This document shows, in pieces, positions 36,560 through 47,752 of a DNA stretch of 64,000 nt (its first letter is position 1; each line of letters opens with the position of its first letter). This DNA comes from Hermatobates lingyangjiaoensis (Eukaryota > Arthropoda > Insecta > Hemiptera > Hermatobatidae), in assembly GCA_026182355.1 (NCBI GenBank), contig JAPFBL010000002.1:1-64000 (forward strand). Reading direction: 5' to 3'. The notes beneath the pieces were generated by a model. The model had not been told where the DNA came from. It did no database searches and saw only the letters and a list, made by a program, of their open reading frames with translations. A program made the translations under genes and the position numbers.

Positions 36560-36900
36560 ATCGGGACTAGGTCAGTTCTTCAGGTTCAAATTAAACCCTC
36601 AATGCCAACGCTTTTGGTTTTTGTTTAAAACCTTTTTCATAGGCAGTAGTATAAATTTTGAAACAGAAAATCTAAGTATTACATTACAAATTATTTTACA
36701 AAGAAAAATAGTCTGTGAATTTCAATAGCAACTGTCTAGTTTGATGAACATGTGACACTGACATGTTATATATAGATATACTACATTCACAGAAAGAAAA
36801 CACATACAAGAAATCACAAAAAAAGATCAATAAAAAACCGAAATTTTAGCAGTTGAGGATTTGATTTGGACCTGGAAAAATGATTAAGTTTGAATTATGT
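36560..36900. mobile_element. decayed PLE-like family C foldback
   Basis: The left block contains GGTCAGTTCTTCAGGTTC, AAACCCTCAATGCCAACG and AAAACCTTTTTCATAGGCAG. The right block, inverted, has AGTTGAGGATTTGATTTGG and ACCTGGAAAAATGATT. It is the same family as the better-kept copy at 54,875-55,080, but more diverged and with a longer centre. Confidence 0.6.
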
Positions 36901-37619
36901 TAGTACTGTATGAACTAATAGAATATAAATTGATATTAAACCATTTTTGAAGTTTTTTTGGTCATTGAAATAAAAACTGTTTACATTAGTTAAGAAATTT
37001 CTTCAAATTGATTTGATAACTTCAAAGTAAAAAACAATAAAAAAGGATCAACTATCGGATATTCTGCAGTGATCAAAACAAAAAAAAATCTAATGCATAT
37101 TAAGAATTACTTTCCTGTAGTTGTTGTTGGATTAAAAAGTAAAACTATTTTTAATGAAGCCAAAGATAAATTCAGAGAAAATATTTTAAACTTTGCGACA
37201 GTAATGAATTAGATCTACTTAACTACATATCGAAAATTCTTAGATGTTATAATTAAGGTTATAAGAAGGTTATAACATTTTTAATAAATGATATGATTAT
37301 TTAAATCAATTAGCGTACATCAGACTCAGATGGACTATTGTTCCGTTCTCTTGATGTAAGCATTTTTTGTGTGATCATTTCTAATTTTATACCCGAAGAT
37401 GTCGAATGAATTATACAAAACGTTATAATTAATATGAACAGTTTTCATTTCAATGAGTTAAAAAACTTGAAGAATTTGTTAATGTCTATGAGATGAACAT
37501 GTTTTGAGAATCTAAGAATTATATATAGCCAGGTGTATATATAATTTTATATTTACTAGCGTGTATTGCATATATATATATATTTCGAATAAAATGAAAG
37601 GTCCGTGTGGACAATAAAC
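36901..37619. other. AT-rich spacer, no gene seen
   Basis: No recognisable gene. A short TATATATATATA tract lies at about 37,571-37,582, left of the next palindrome. Confidence 0.5.
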
Positions 37620-37866
37620 ACTTTAACACAGAGAAAAGAACACAGAAAGACACTACAGAACTCACTTCGATATTTCGACATCCGTCGTCATCGGGAAGAA
37701 GTGCGAAGTACTCGCGTTGAGAAGCAAACTGCTTTTCTAGTAGCAGTAGGAGTAGCAGTTTGCTTCTCAACGCGAGTACTTCGCACTTTTTCCCGATGAC
37801 GACGGATGTCGAAATATCGAAGTGAGTTCTGTAGTGTCTTTCTGTGTTCTTTTCTCTGTGTTAAAG

Positions 37867-37867
<1 letters not shown>
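37620..37867. mobile_element. palindromic PLE-like family B, 113-bp arms
   Basis: Arms 37,620-37,732 and 37,755-37,867 are reverse complements, apparently with a single mismatch (GGGAAGAAG versus GGGAAAAAG), around a 22-bp centre. Each arm holds the family B core (CCGATGA-CGACGGATGTC-GAAATAT). A (TA)n tract abuts the right arm and another lies just left. Open frames here are by-products of the inverted repeat. The near-identity indicates very recent formation or correction between arms. Confidence 0.9.

Positions 37868-37895
<28 letters not shown>
37867..37895. repeat. (TA)n microsatellite
   Basis: TA tract exactly between the family B palindrome and a family A unit. Confidence 0.95.
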
Positions 37896-37897
<2 letters not shown>

Positions 37898-37999
37898 ATT
37901 TCACATTTCTCAGTTGGGTTTTTGACTCTGACGAAGACTGCTAGTTACGGTTGAAAGATCTTAGTCTTGTTTTCCCATTTCTTATTGTGGTTTGATAAT
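37896..37999 (+). mobile_element. PLE-like family A unit
   Basis: Contains TTGACTCTGACGAAGACTGC, TAGTTACGGTTGAAAGATC and TTGTTTTCCCATTTCTTATTG. The core is intact (CTGACGA...GAAA) with one stem change. Confidence 0.8.
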
Positions 38000-39585
38000 T
38001 GAGATATATATACATATATATATTCATTATATGTCATATTATTTGTATCGGTCATGATCTATCTGACATATAGGGCAGTGAAGGCGATTTAGAGACTAAC
38101 TTAGTAAAAAAATTTGATTGATTTCGAAATAGTTTTAATACTTTATAAAAAGAACTGTTTACTTTATCCAAAGGAGCTTAACTTAGAATTAATTTTTTTC
38201 GCTTAACAAGTTTCGATTTTTTCATGGTAATCTTTTTTATGTAAGATACCAATTACTTTGGATTTACCAACTTATTTCTAAATTCCATTAAATGTGAATT
38301 CAGTTTTGTTAGTTAATAAGTTATAAACAGCTATAGAACTTTCTATGTAAATTATATATAGAATATTTTATAACTGAAATGTTAAGTTCAATTCTACCTA
38401 ATCAAGATAAATGGTTTCGACATATTGACATTATTTTATTGAATTGATAATAAAAGTTCACAATTATTATTATTTTTTTTGTGAACGATTGTTTTCGATA
38501 TAGTTGACGCTGCAAATTGAAATTCATTACTATTCGATAGTTTTGAGATTTTTATTTGAATTGTAATGCTCTGCACTTAAGTATAGTATATAGAAAGCCC
38601 GGTAATGTTTTTTGTAGGTACCATTTTTTGCGGTCATCCTACAAAAGTGAATCAGGCTGTATGTTGAAAGTATGTCTGTAGGATCATTTAAACTCTGCAA
38701 CAATGAATTTTTTCAGGATGAAATAGATTGTGGTATGTTTGCTCTATTAGATTGTTGTTATATAGTAACAGAATGGAGGTACAGAAGACTATTATTTAAC
38801 AGTCTTTTTGAAGAAAACTGAACATGCATTGAGGAAAGAAATGATGGAGAACTTTCGTTGTAGGGATTTTATATGTTATTCCATTCAGTCGTTCTTTACG
38901 TATTATACTTCTTTTATGTAACACTTTATATTTCAGTCATATTCAGCAGTGGGGGGAAAATTGCTAAATAACTTGTAAACAATTATCATGAAAATGTAAT
39001 GAAGGTTGTGTTTACAAGATTCCGTGTTGAGGATTGTGGTTTGTCGTATGTGGACTAGGTGGGAAAGACCCTGCTTACTCCGGGTAAAATAAACATAAAT
39101 ATTTTACAAGAAGACAACAGGAGTGGAGAGTTCCTTGTATAGCGCTATTAATAGAAGAGTTATTCAATAAAATGGGAAGATGCGGAAGAACTGATTTTTC
39201 TATCTTAGAATATCAAAAACAGCATTGCAGAAAGTGCCCAGAAATCATTTTGGAAACCTGGTTAATAGCAGCCTTTGTTTCTTTACATTTATAAAGTTTT
39301 AATTCAGGGTACAGTTATACTGGACCCCTAAGTCTCTTAGGTCTGACGAATTGGCTCAAATTGAAGCATATAGGTAGCTACCTCACTGAAAAATGTTTAC
39401 TCAACGTAAGAACCATTAGACAAAATAAGTCGTCCACGATCAATGCCTGCCAGCAGGTGCTGTGGCTAACCGCCATCACTGCTAAGACAACTTCAGAGTT
39501 ACCGCAGACAAATCGTAGTTATTGCCCAAACTTTAAAAATAATGGCTTTGACTTAATCAATGAAGAAGAAATAATGTTCACTGGA
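38000..39585. other. AT-rich spacer, no gene seen
   Basis: No recognisable exon or element. A 100-codon plus-strand frame at 39,361-39,663 has no motif and overlaps the likely end of the Helitron relic. Confidence 0.45.
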
Positions 39586-40885
39586 CTACTCGTGACCCGT
39601 TCGGTCATCTGGATCCTTCCTTTTTTAATGCGATCATGTCCATGTAATGCAAATAAACTCTAAATACATTTCTAGTAAATGTGATAATGAAAATATTTTT
39701 AAACTAATGTTCTTTTATTTCAACATTTTTTATACAATTTGAGTTTTCCAAAAAAAAAAAACTTAAATGTTTTCTTTTTATTTGACCCTACTGAGAGCAA
39801 CATGTAATTGGCCATACTGAACTTTGATTGGTTTACCTAAATGAACTATAACTTTCTGTAGAGTCCTTGAATCCTTGAAAAAAGAATGTTGTCCCTTTTA
39901 GATAAAAAAAATTTCAATGTTTGGAATTTAAAACAATTTCTCCTTAAAACAGTGATCCGATAATTTTACAAATAATGACATTACCATAAAGCTACTGAAT
40001 AATTAATATTGTTCCGTTACATAAGCGTGGTGGATAAATATTTCTCATACGTATGACAGGAGCTCCTTTTTTGAGTTTTAACTTCTGTTGGAGCAATCTA
40101 GACAATTGTATTGAGTCAAGAAATCCTTGACGGTAATGTGTTTTTTTCTTCCTTTACAAATCGAGTTATATGACAGATATTGTTTAATTTATCCTGGGAA
40201 TTTTTCAATGCACTTATAATTAAATTGTCTACTGTCTCGTTAAATGAAACTAATATAGAATTTTCTGTGAGCAATATTTATGAAGAGTAAATGTATAAGG
40301 TCAACATTATGTGCACGGATAAACATATCTTCGGGCAGTGTAATCTCATTATTTTCATTCTATTCAACTCTGTCTTCATTAATATTTATCACAAACTTAG
40401 AGTATCCTCACCTTCTTCTGGAACTCTCATATTGCGAGTTAAATATAATTTAGAAAATTTGCGACGCAAGTAAAAATCTTTGATGCAAGGATTATAGACG
40501 TCAGCGTCACTTGCTCTCTTGACGACTAGAACAAGTTGCTTAAAATCGTCACTGCATGCAGTTAATATTCCTCCGAATGATTCATTATAGTCACATATAT
40601 CTCTGAGAGTCCTGTCGACTGTTTCACACCTTCTTTCCTCATCATTGGGAATTCGTCCCAAATAATTATTTTTGCAGAATTTACTAAGTCTGCTGTTGGA
40701 GAGTTTTTACCAAAATTACGAACATAATTCTTTCTAACATTTAAAGGAAGCTTGGATCTAAAATATGCTGTTCTACCACCATCCATTTATGTGGCAGCAA
40801 TTCCTGAGCGGGCTACAGGCAATGCAATTAGTTTTATTAAGATCTCTCCTATCTCCTCCAGAGCATCGGCAGGTTTACTCTATAA
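39586..40885 (-). pseudogene. Helitron-type Pif1 helicase relic
   Basis: A minus-strand remnant of the superfamily 1 helicase of a rolling-circle (Helitron) transposon, broken by stops and frameshifts. N- to C-terminal: PVARSGIAAT (about 40,810), stop, DGGRTAYFRSKLPLN, SPTADLVNSAKIIIWDEFPM (Walker B, about 40,640-40,700), frameshift, VDRTLRDICDYNESFGG, DDFKQLVLVV, KFSKLYLTRNMRV (about 40,400-40,450), LKKGAPVIRMRNIYPPRLCNG (about 40,020-40,090), frameshifts, then GKPIKVQYGQLHVALSRVK (about 39,780-39,840). Motif order and the LCNGT and VALSRV blocks match Helitron/Pif1 helicases. The Rep/HUH domain and a clear Walker A were not found. A small GACC-GAACG-GGTC hairpin near 39,590-39,605, followed on the minus strand by GAGTAGT, may be the degraded 3' terminus. 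Confidence 0.85.
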
Positions 40886-43815
40886 TTTTTATTGAAGCAT
40901 ATGCATAAAAAGAAGAAGATATAGGCATTATAACAAAGTGCTTTTTGATTGAGTACATTATTGTATGCTGTAATATTTTACTTTTATTAATTTGATGATT
41001 TGTAAAACTATCATTTATTGATATATTAAATAATCATTTCATATTTTCATCGATTATTCATTAAATTTCCTCTTTCTAAATGTATTATAATTAAATCATT
41101 GTAATTTAGATCGGAAAATCAATAATATTTGATTTGTTTGATGTTGAAAATCACTTTTTAATCATGAAATAGCTATGGCTTCATTTTTATGTGACTTATA
41201 TAAGGATAAAATATTTCGACATGAATCATCTTAAAGTAAAGCGATGTGTTTTGTTTGATTGGTAAAAGCCAACTGACTAACGCGAATGAGCTCCGCAGTA
41301 GAGTTACTTTATATGCAAAAGTAGTAAAACGAAACTAATTACAAATAACTAAACAAACATTGAAAATAAAAAAAAAACATAAATAATCAACAAAACAAAA
41401 CGAAAAAAAATTACATTTTGACTTATTATTGAATGTAGTAGCTTTTAAGGAGGTAAAGATCATTATGTTGTAAAGCAGTTCTTTACTTATAGTAGAGTGT
41501 TGGCCACTCTACTTTTTTTTTGGTGGAATAAAGTTAAAAAAGTATATTTTATTTTATTTCATTAGTAATATATTTGATAATATTTTGATTATAAATTTAC
41601 GAATTTAGGTTATGTATATTAATGATAAGTTATTTCGGTTGTGAAAAAAGAATTGGGGAAGCTTTAGTGAAAGCTGCTACTTTTATGTGTGGTTACAGCC
41701 TCGACGTTCAGTGTTTAACTGCCGGTATGGGCTATCCATTAGTGTGAAGAGGGAGTATATCAGTGTCATTGGGTAGAAGGGTGTTTTGATGGGTGAATTT
41801 TATAAGAGAGGCTGTGGTAAGCTCGAGATGGGTTGGATTAGCCCGGTTGGCCATTTGTATTGGCTCCTGGATTAGGTGGCAGGTCACTAGTAATTGGTCT
41901 GCTTAAAGCTTTCCTACATCCGCCTAGCTTGCACTAAATTAACTTGAGATGTAGCCCTGTAGTTTAAATTATCTTATAAATAATTTAAACTAACTTGAAG
42001 TCCTCCAACTGCGTTCTAACCGTTATATAGTGAGAACACTTAAGTCAACTTCTCTCTCTTAACTTCTCTCAACAAACTTTTCTGACATCCTGCAACATGA
42101 TTAGTTATAAGTTGTTTCTTTCAGTTTTCTTTTGAGTTTTCAGTTTGGTTTGAGTTATTTTTTTATTATTATTTTATTATTTATTAAAAGCAAGGAATGA
42201 AAGTTACGTTTAGAAAGTATTTTTTTTGTTTAAATACATAAGGACATCTTTTTTTTTTCTTTATTTTAGCATATCAACATTAAGTACAATCATCAATTCA
42301 TTCTTCAGGAAATTTAAAGAATTATATTAATTTTATCACGATTATGATGTTATATTTGTCGAGTTCCCTCTTCCTGGTGATTATTCTCTGGACACAGGTG
42401 CAAGGTTTGTTATAATGTTCTGGAGGCGTTATGTCGCTACGAGAGTATATATTCATATAAGCACTGATTGTTCAATCAGTGCTAAATAACATATTTGTAT
42501 ATAACATTACGAAACCCAAATCTATATAAAAACCACAAATTGAAAACTTGCTAAGATTTCTTGCTAAACAGCAACAATAATACTTTTTATTCATAGGTTT
42601 TTGATGCTACTTTTCAGTATAACTTCCCTTTTCAATATTTTCAGATTAATTGGTTAGAATATTTCTGCCGAAAAAGTGCTGAACATAGTGAAAGTATACG
42701 TTTTATGTACGAGTGTTCACTCAGTTATTACTTTAGTATAGGTACATACTGACCAGGGAAAAAACAGACATTTTTATAACATTAGCCGAATTTACCATTA
42801 TATTGAACATAATAACAACTCTGTTTTTATATGCCTAAACAATGTTCAGTTTACATTTGAACATGGCAATTCCCTAATACTTATTATCTCAATATGCACT
42901 AGAGCATTATTAAATAAGACATACATTTTATGAATTGGATATATCAATTTTGTGATTTTCCATTAAATATGGTTAATTAATTTCGAAACAAGTTGTAGAA
43001 AACCCAAGGCCTTGAGAAGCTTGAGTAATATGTTGTAGACGTGTGAGAATTCGTTGCTAGTCAGTTGTGTAAGAGTTAGTGAGAACAATGCATTCAACAG
43101 TATCATTGGTAGTGTTGCAATTATTTCTGTTCGTCACAAAGTAAAGTAATCATAGCAGTATAGTTGGTTTTGATAAAAAAGAGATTTGTAATATTGTGAA
43201 TAATAAATAAGCTGTTAGGATAATGCGATTAAAAGGAAACCTAATTAAGTAGAAGAGGAAACATGTATAGAGGAATTTTGATAAACGCTTTAATGTGCTG
43301 ATTTAATGTTGACATTGGGATTGCCTGTAGTGTAACTAGTATCCAATGCTGCAATACAAACAGGGTATCATATTAGTGAACATTTCAGAGTCTGGCTTAC
43401 TCGACCACATTTCATGATTCCGCATTCAAGCTCCCACTCCCAGGTGTTATTTGTGAATAACGCTTCTACTGCAACATGGGTGCGTCTAACATAAAAGCAC
43501 TGTTTATATATTTCAGATTCACTGCAGCTTTCATTCCACAACTCTGACTCCATAGTCTTGCTTGTAAAACCTAGTAGAGGGAAGACTACAGCATTCATGT
43601 CTCAGATGTATAGAAAGGTAGTTGTGAACTACTGGTGTGTATGTCTGGTGACATTGCGAAATTACATCTTTAAAAAAAAAACAATACCACCTGATAGAAA
43701 TTAATTAACTTTAATAAAAATGAAAAAAATCTGCCGTCTGCACATAGCTCTATTTTGAGTAAACATAATATCAAACTCGATGACAATCAATTGCATTTTT
43801 ATTTTATCTTGATTT
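40886..43815. other. AT-rich spacer, no gene seen
   Basis: No recognisable exon. A GC-richer patch at about 41,690-41,930 has no clear frame. One strong palindrome is listed separately. Confidence 0.45.
42460..42483. repeat. 24-bp palindrome
   Basis: Arms AGCACTGATTG / CAATCAGTGCT separated by TT. A perfect cruciform-capable sequence with no associated gene. Confidence 0.9.
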
Positions 43816-44050
43816 TCTGTCGTGTAGACCTACAATCACACTCTGTGGTAAAGTATTATCAAGCTCATAGATGCAATCATTCCTACTTTAATGATTGCAT
43901 TTGTTTTATTGCCTCATTAGTTGTGCAATCCGTAATTGTGTGGTATTTACTCATAATTGGGTAAATGGATAAAACAAAGTCTACACACACTAAAAGAAGA
44001 AGCCTTTTTATTCTACGCGTTTTGAACACACCCTGTTCAAAAAAGTTTTT
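43816..44050. repeat. dispersed repeat family D, copy with hairpin
   Basis: Blocks TAGAC.TA..ATC.C.CTCTGTG, AAGTATTATCAAGCTCATAG and GTGTGGTATTTACTCATAATTG recur at 63,143-63,235 and 53,355-53,398. It contains a perfect 11-bp hairpin, ATGCAATCATT / AATGATTGCAT, at 43,871-43,900. Downstream on the minus strand is GTGTTCAAAACGCGT, which matches the GAAACGCGT core that follows the 53.4-kb copy. That suggests one element containing both parts. Confidence 0.65.
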
Positions 44051-45747
44051 TTTTTGTGAGCATAGGGAGACTTTGTTGTATTTATTTACCCCAGTATTGT
44101 TTTATTGTGGCTATATCCATTATTAATTATAACAGAACTTGAAAACATTAACCTGGAACAATTTATAATTAAAGTAAAGAGACTCATCGTATTTGCGTAC
44201 TTCTGAGAGTTTTAGTTTAGTACTTTTAATTAATTGGTTTGAGACGTACTTTCTTTCTTCTTGAGAAAGGACTGTTTTAGGTGGATTATATTCATATTTT
44301 TATATTTCTTCTTTACATACATTTAAACAATTTGGGGAGTATGCTGCAGAAGCTCCAATGGACTACCATCAAGAATTACTCTTCTTATATTAACAAGATA
44401 AGGTTAATTGCATATCCTCGCATATCGAAACCTTGATTATATGGTATCGAGTATCCAGGTCGTCCAGGACTAATCACCACAATAGGTACACTAGCCACCT
44501 GAGGACTTTCTTCAGTGGTGTCAATTCCAGTTGTGGAAATCGTGTAATTCATTCTATAGTTCCTAAATTAGTGCAACTATACTAGTGCTGGTTCAATGAA
44601 CTGGAAGGAGTCTTATCAATTGCTCTTAATCTTTAAACTTGAGAGCCAAATAGTTAAGTATATGGAACACCTACAGTTGTGTGATAATTATGAGTCTACA
44701 GAGAACGAGAGAGAGAGAGTGAGAGAGAGAAATACCCAGTGAAGTTATCTGAAAGGGAGAGTGAGAAAGTGTAAGGGAAAATGAGAGTGATAATAAAGGA
44801 GAGAGATCTCTAAGCTCTATTCAGTCAATATGCTATAGTAGTAAAACAATTTAATGTCAAAGAAAATCAACAGCAAACATATAACAAATATGTGTTTTTA
44901 TGTAAAAAGCCTAAAAGTAGCAATATCTTTGTCTAAGTTCTTACCCAATCACCCTCAGACGGTAACTCTCGTGGTACCACTACAAGGCACCTGACTAGAA
45001 ATAACTCGGACTACTTTTAGAACTATTCAGCTTTATGACATGGCTGTTTCATATAAAATTGGGATGTTATATATCTTTACTTTCAGAGGAGCTTAGTAAT
45101 TCACAGGTAGTACGCCTCTTGCTTGAAACTGCTAATTAGGACTGCATTATAACAACGTATTATAGCATTTGTTGTTTCTCCTCAATATTAGTGTTCGTCT
45201 AGAGAAATAATTATAATTAATTATATTCTTAGAATTATTTTCCTAATACCCCTGTTACAGTTATGTTTGCAGTGTATCTTAAGCTAGAATTAATCTGCAT
45301 ATTGTTAATAAACAAATTATACTGAATTGTTGTTTTTAAATTTTTGGGTAACTTGTTCGCATAAGAATAATAATCATTAATAGAAACACAATTTTACTCT
45401 TTTATTTTGTTAATTACTTCTTTGGCTAAGAGATATATTAGTTCCGTAATGCTAGGTGCTGGGAGCTTTAGGATCAATGAATCAATTTACGGCAGCTGTT
45501 ACAATTAACATTCATTTTAACAGAAAATGTTCTCCATATTAATATTTCAACATGAAATTTAAGATCTATCATACTTGTAGACTTTCACATGAAAACATAT
45601 ATTTCTTAAATGTATGCTATTTATTTTATTTTACATTTATATACTTCATTACTATAAAATAGTGATTGGATAGCGGTTAGAGGCTTCCCTGCTTATTACA
45701 CCTCTCCCTCTTTCCATTGTACTCTCTTTTCAAACTTTTTTCATCAC

Positions 45748-45750
<3 letters not shown>
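44051..45750. other. AT-rich spacer, no gene seen
   Basis: No recognisable exon. An interrupted GA repeat lies at 44,699-44,731. Confidence 0.5.
44699..44731. repeat. (GA)n microsatellite
   Basis: Short interrupted GA tract in a purine-rich 120-bp region. Confidence 0.9.
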
Positions 45751-45819
<69 letters not shown>

Positions 45820-45821
45820 GC
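45748..45821. repeat. (CT)n microsatellite
   Basis: About 35 CT units with two interruptions, directly 5' of the GC-rich element at 45,835. Confidence 0.97.
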
Positions 45822-45834
45822 AGACTCATATTTA

Positions 45835-46480
45835 GCTGTCCCGAGGACTCAGGGGCTCCTCCCCTGGGAGGGTTCTCCTTCTGTGGGGAGCAACCACCTG
45901 CATTTGTCTTGTCTTTATATCGTTTGGTGTTAGGGTAGGGGGGGTAAGAGTACAATGAATAATGAGGAAAGATAATGATCAGGGGATTCCCATGAGCCTA
46001 TCTGTCGGCGTACCAGCCGCGAAAGCGGGCAACATGTTACGCTGATTGCGTAGTAAAGCTAACCGACGAAAGGCTTTGTGGCTACTGACCTCACTGCAGA
46101 ACTCTCAGGTAGTTTCAGAGTTCTACCCTAGAACTCTTAAAATATAGTAGGCACCTCGGGGGGAGCCTATGCAGATTTCTTTCGGGTTTCCGTATTCCTT
46201 GCCATTGGTGTTTGACTTCTGGTGGATGTGGTTCCTCACTCAGGAAGGGTAGACTCACTTAGGAGTTGTGTGAGAAGCAGTATCTTCTTGGCAGGTTGCC
46301 TCCAGAGCAACAAGAGAGAACTAGACCCTCGTCCCTTACCATTGGGTAAGGTCTATCAGCTGGTAGGCGGACTTGAAAACTGCTACTAACTTAGGTGATG
46401 CCAGGTCCCGGGTTAATGTGCACTTCCCTTCTGGGAGGCAACATCCTAATCCTTAAGGTACAATGTACTCTTAAATTCAT
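45835..46480 (+). mobile_element. GC-rich element, possibly LINE 5' region
   Basis: About 640 bp, much richer in G+C than its surroundings, with no long frame. It starts with a stable hairpin (CTCAGGGG / CCCCTGGGAG around 45,850). The stretch CTTTATATCGTTTGGTGTTA, GGGTAGGGGG, ACAATGAATAATGAGGAAAGA (about 45,911-45,973) recurs, diverged, at 47,670-47,752, so it is repetitive. Structured, GC-rich, non-coding leaders are usual for non-LTR retrotransposons, but no reverse transcriptase is attached here. A structural RNA or other repeat is possible. Confidence 0.4.
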
Positions 46481-47577
46481 GACTTGTAGATGTCAGCCCA
46501 CCTGTAGACTCATAATTGTCATGCTACTGTGGTGTTCCATTTACTTACATATTTCGGCTCTCCAAATTTAAGATAGTGCGGAAGTATTTAGTAACAACAA
46601 CTTTAACGAAGAATTAAATAATTTAGTTATTCATAGAATGGTGTTAATACCATAGAGGTTATTCCATCGTTATTTCAAAAGGAAACCTTTAAACAATTTA
46701 TAAGAACTTTGGATAGTAATGAGTTGGTTATTGTTTTGTAATTATGAATTAATCAGATTTATATGGTTCAATTGCATTTGACTCAACACATGGGCAATCT
46801 GAGTACAAATGAAAATAATAGAAAACTATAAGTGTTTTATTTTCTTTGAAAATAATTCTTTGATGCGTTAGATGCTCGTAGAACGTTATTTATCATCCAT
46901 TAACTCATCGGCCTAGAGTGTAAAGCCCTTTAAATTCGGTTTGTGTAATTCAGATTGCTTGGTTTTTGTTGGTGGAATAAGTTTTAATTGCGCGAGTTTC
47001 CCATAGGGTTTCCCGCGATGTAAGCCTAAACTTCATTCTCCATTCAGTGAGTCATCAAGCCCTCTCTCTCTCTCCTTCTCGAGTAGACACCTGCCTCACC
47101 TCAACATCTCTCTTAATTAACTAACTCTAAAAAGAAAAACTACCGCTCTGTAATACTTCTCTTAATGGCACTTCACCCCTAGCAGAGACATCATCTTATT
47201 CAAGAAGTAATGACTTCAACAGTTAAATCTCCCATTTGAATAAGATCCAAACAACCATAGTCTGAAGAAATAATTTTGATATTTGGTGTCTGTGTGGATG
47301 TGAGAATGTATAAATCCAAAATATTACTTGTGAGAACTGTTTCTGAAATATATGTAGCATTCCGTACGTGTTAAAATGTTATAATATTTATAACCTACTA
47401 AAACATAAATAAAACAAACTTTGAACATTTTTTTTTAAGAAAATATCAAAGTTCGCTAATATCAATATAAAAAACAACAGTACAAAATCTGGAATGGGCG
47501 CGAGGTCCTTCCACAAAGTGCTAAGTAATGATCTCCGTCAGACTCACATGTTGAAGAGTCTTTTTCAACCTATAAAT
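46481..47577. other. AT-rich spacer, no gene seen
   Basis: No recognisable exon or element. A short CT-rich run occurs near 47,060-47,080. Confidence 0.45.
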
Positions 47578-47676
47578 CTGACGAGAACTGTTGATTTTTC
47601 AAACGATGTTAGTTTTGTTTCTGACTCACTTACCAAGTTTTTGACATTAATTTTTATTTCACATGTTCATTGTGCT
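47578..47676 (+). mobile_element. very decayed PLE-like family A unit
   Basis: Aligns end to end with the family A consensus despite many changes: TCTGACGAGAACTGTTGA, CGATGTTAGTTTTGTTT, TTTTTATTTCACATGTTCATT. The order and spacing of blocks make chance unlikely. Confidence 0.6.
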
Positions 47677-47752
47677 GTCTTTATATTGTTTTAGTGTTAA
47701 GGTGGGGAGAGAAAAAAACAAGTGCAATGAATAACGAAGAAAGATAACTAAA
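47670..47752 (+). repeat. second copy of 45.9-kb element segment
   Basis: Diverged match to 45,911-45,973: CTTTATATTGTTTTAGTGTTA, AGGTGGGGAG, CAATGAATAACGAAGAAAGATAA. It directly abuts the family A relic. Confidence 0.65.

Noticed and set aside
37519..37799. Overlapping frames around 37.5-37.8 kb
   Set aside because: Created by the inverted repeat; the same sequence is read on both strands.
45677..45955. Arg/Glu-rich and Ser/Leu-rich frames as proteins (also at 11,159-11,446)
   Set aside because: They are direct translations of (GA)n/(CT)n microsatellites.
45835..46480. Ribosomal RNA fragment
   Set aside because: GC-rich and structured, but I see no stretch matching conserved rRNA cores, and part of it recurs as a diverged dispersed repeat.
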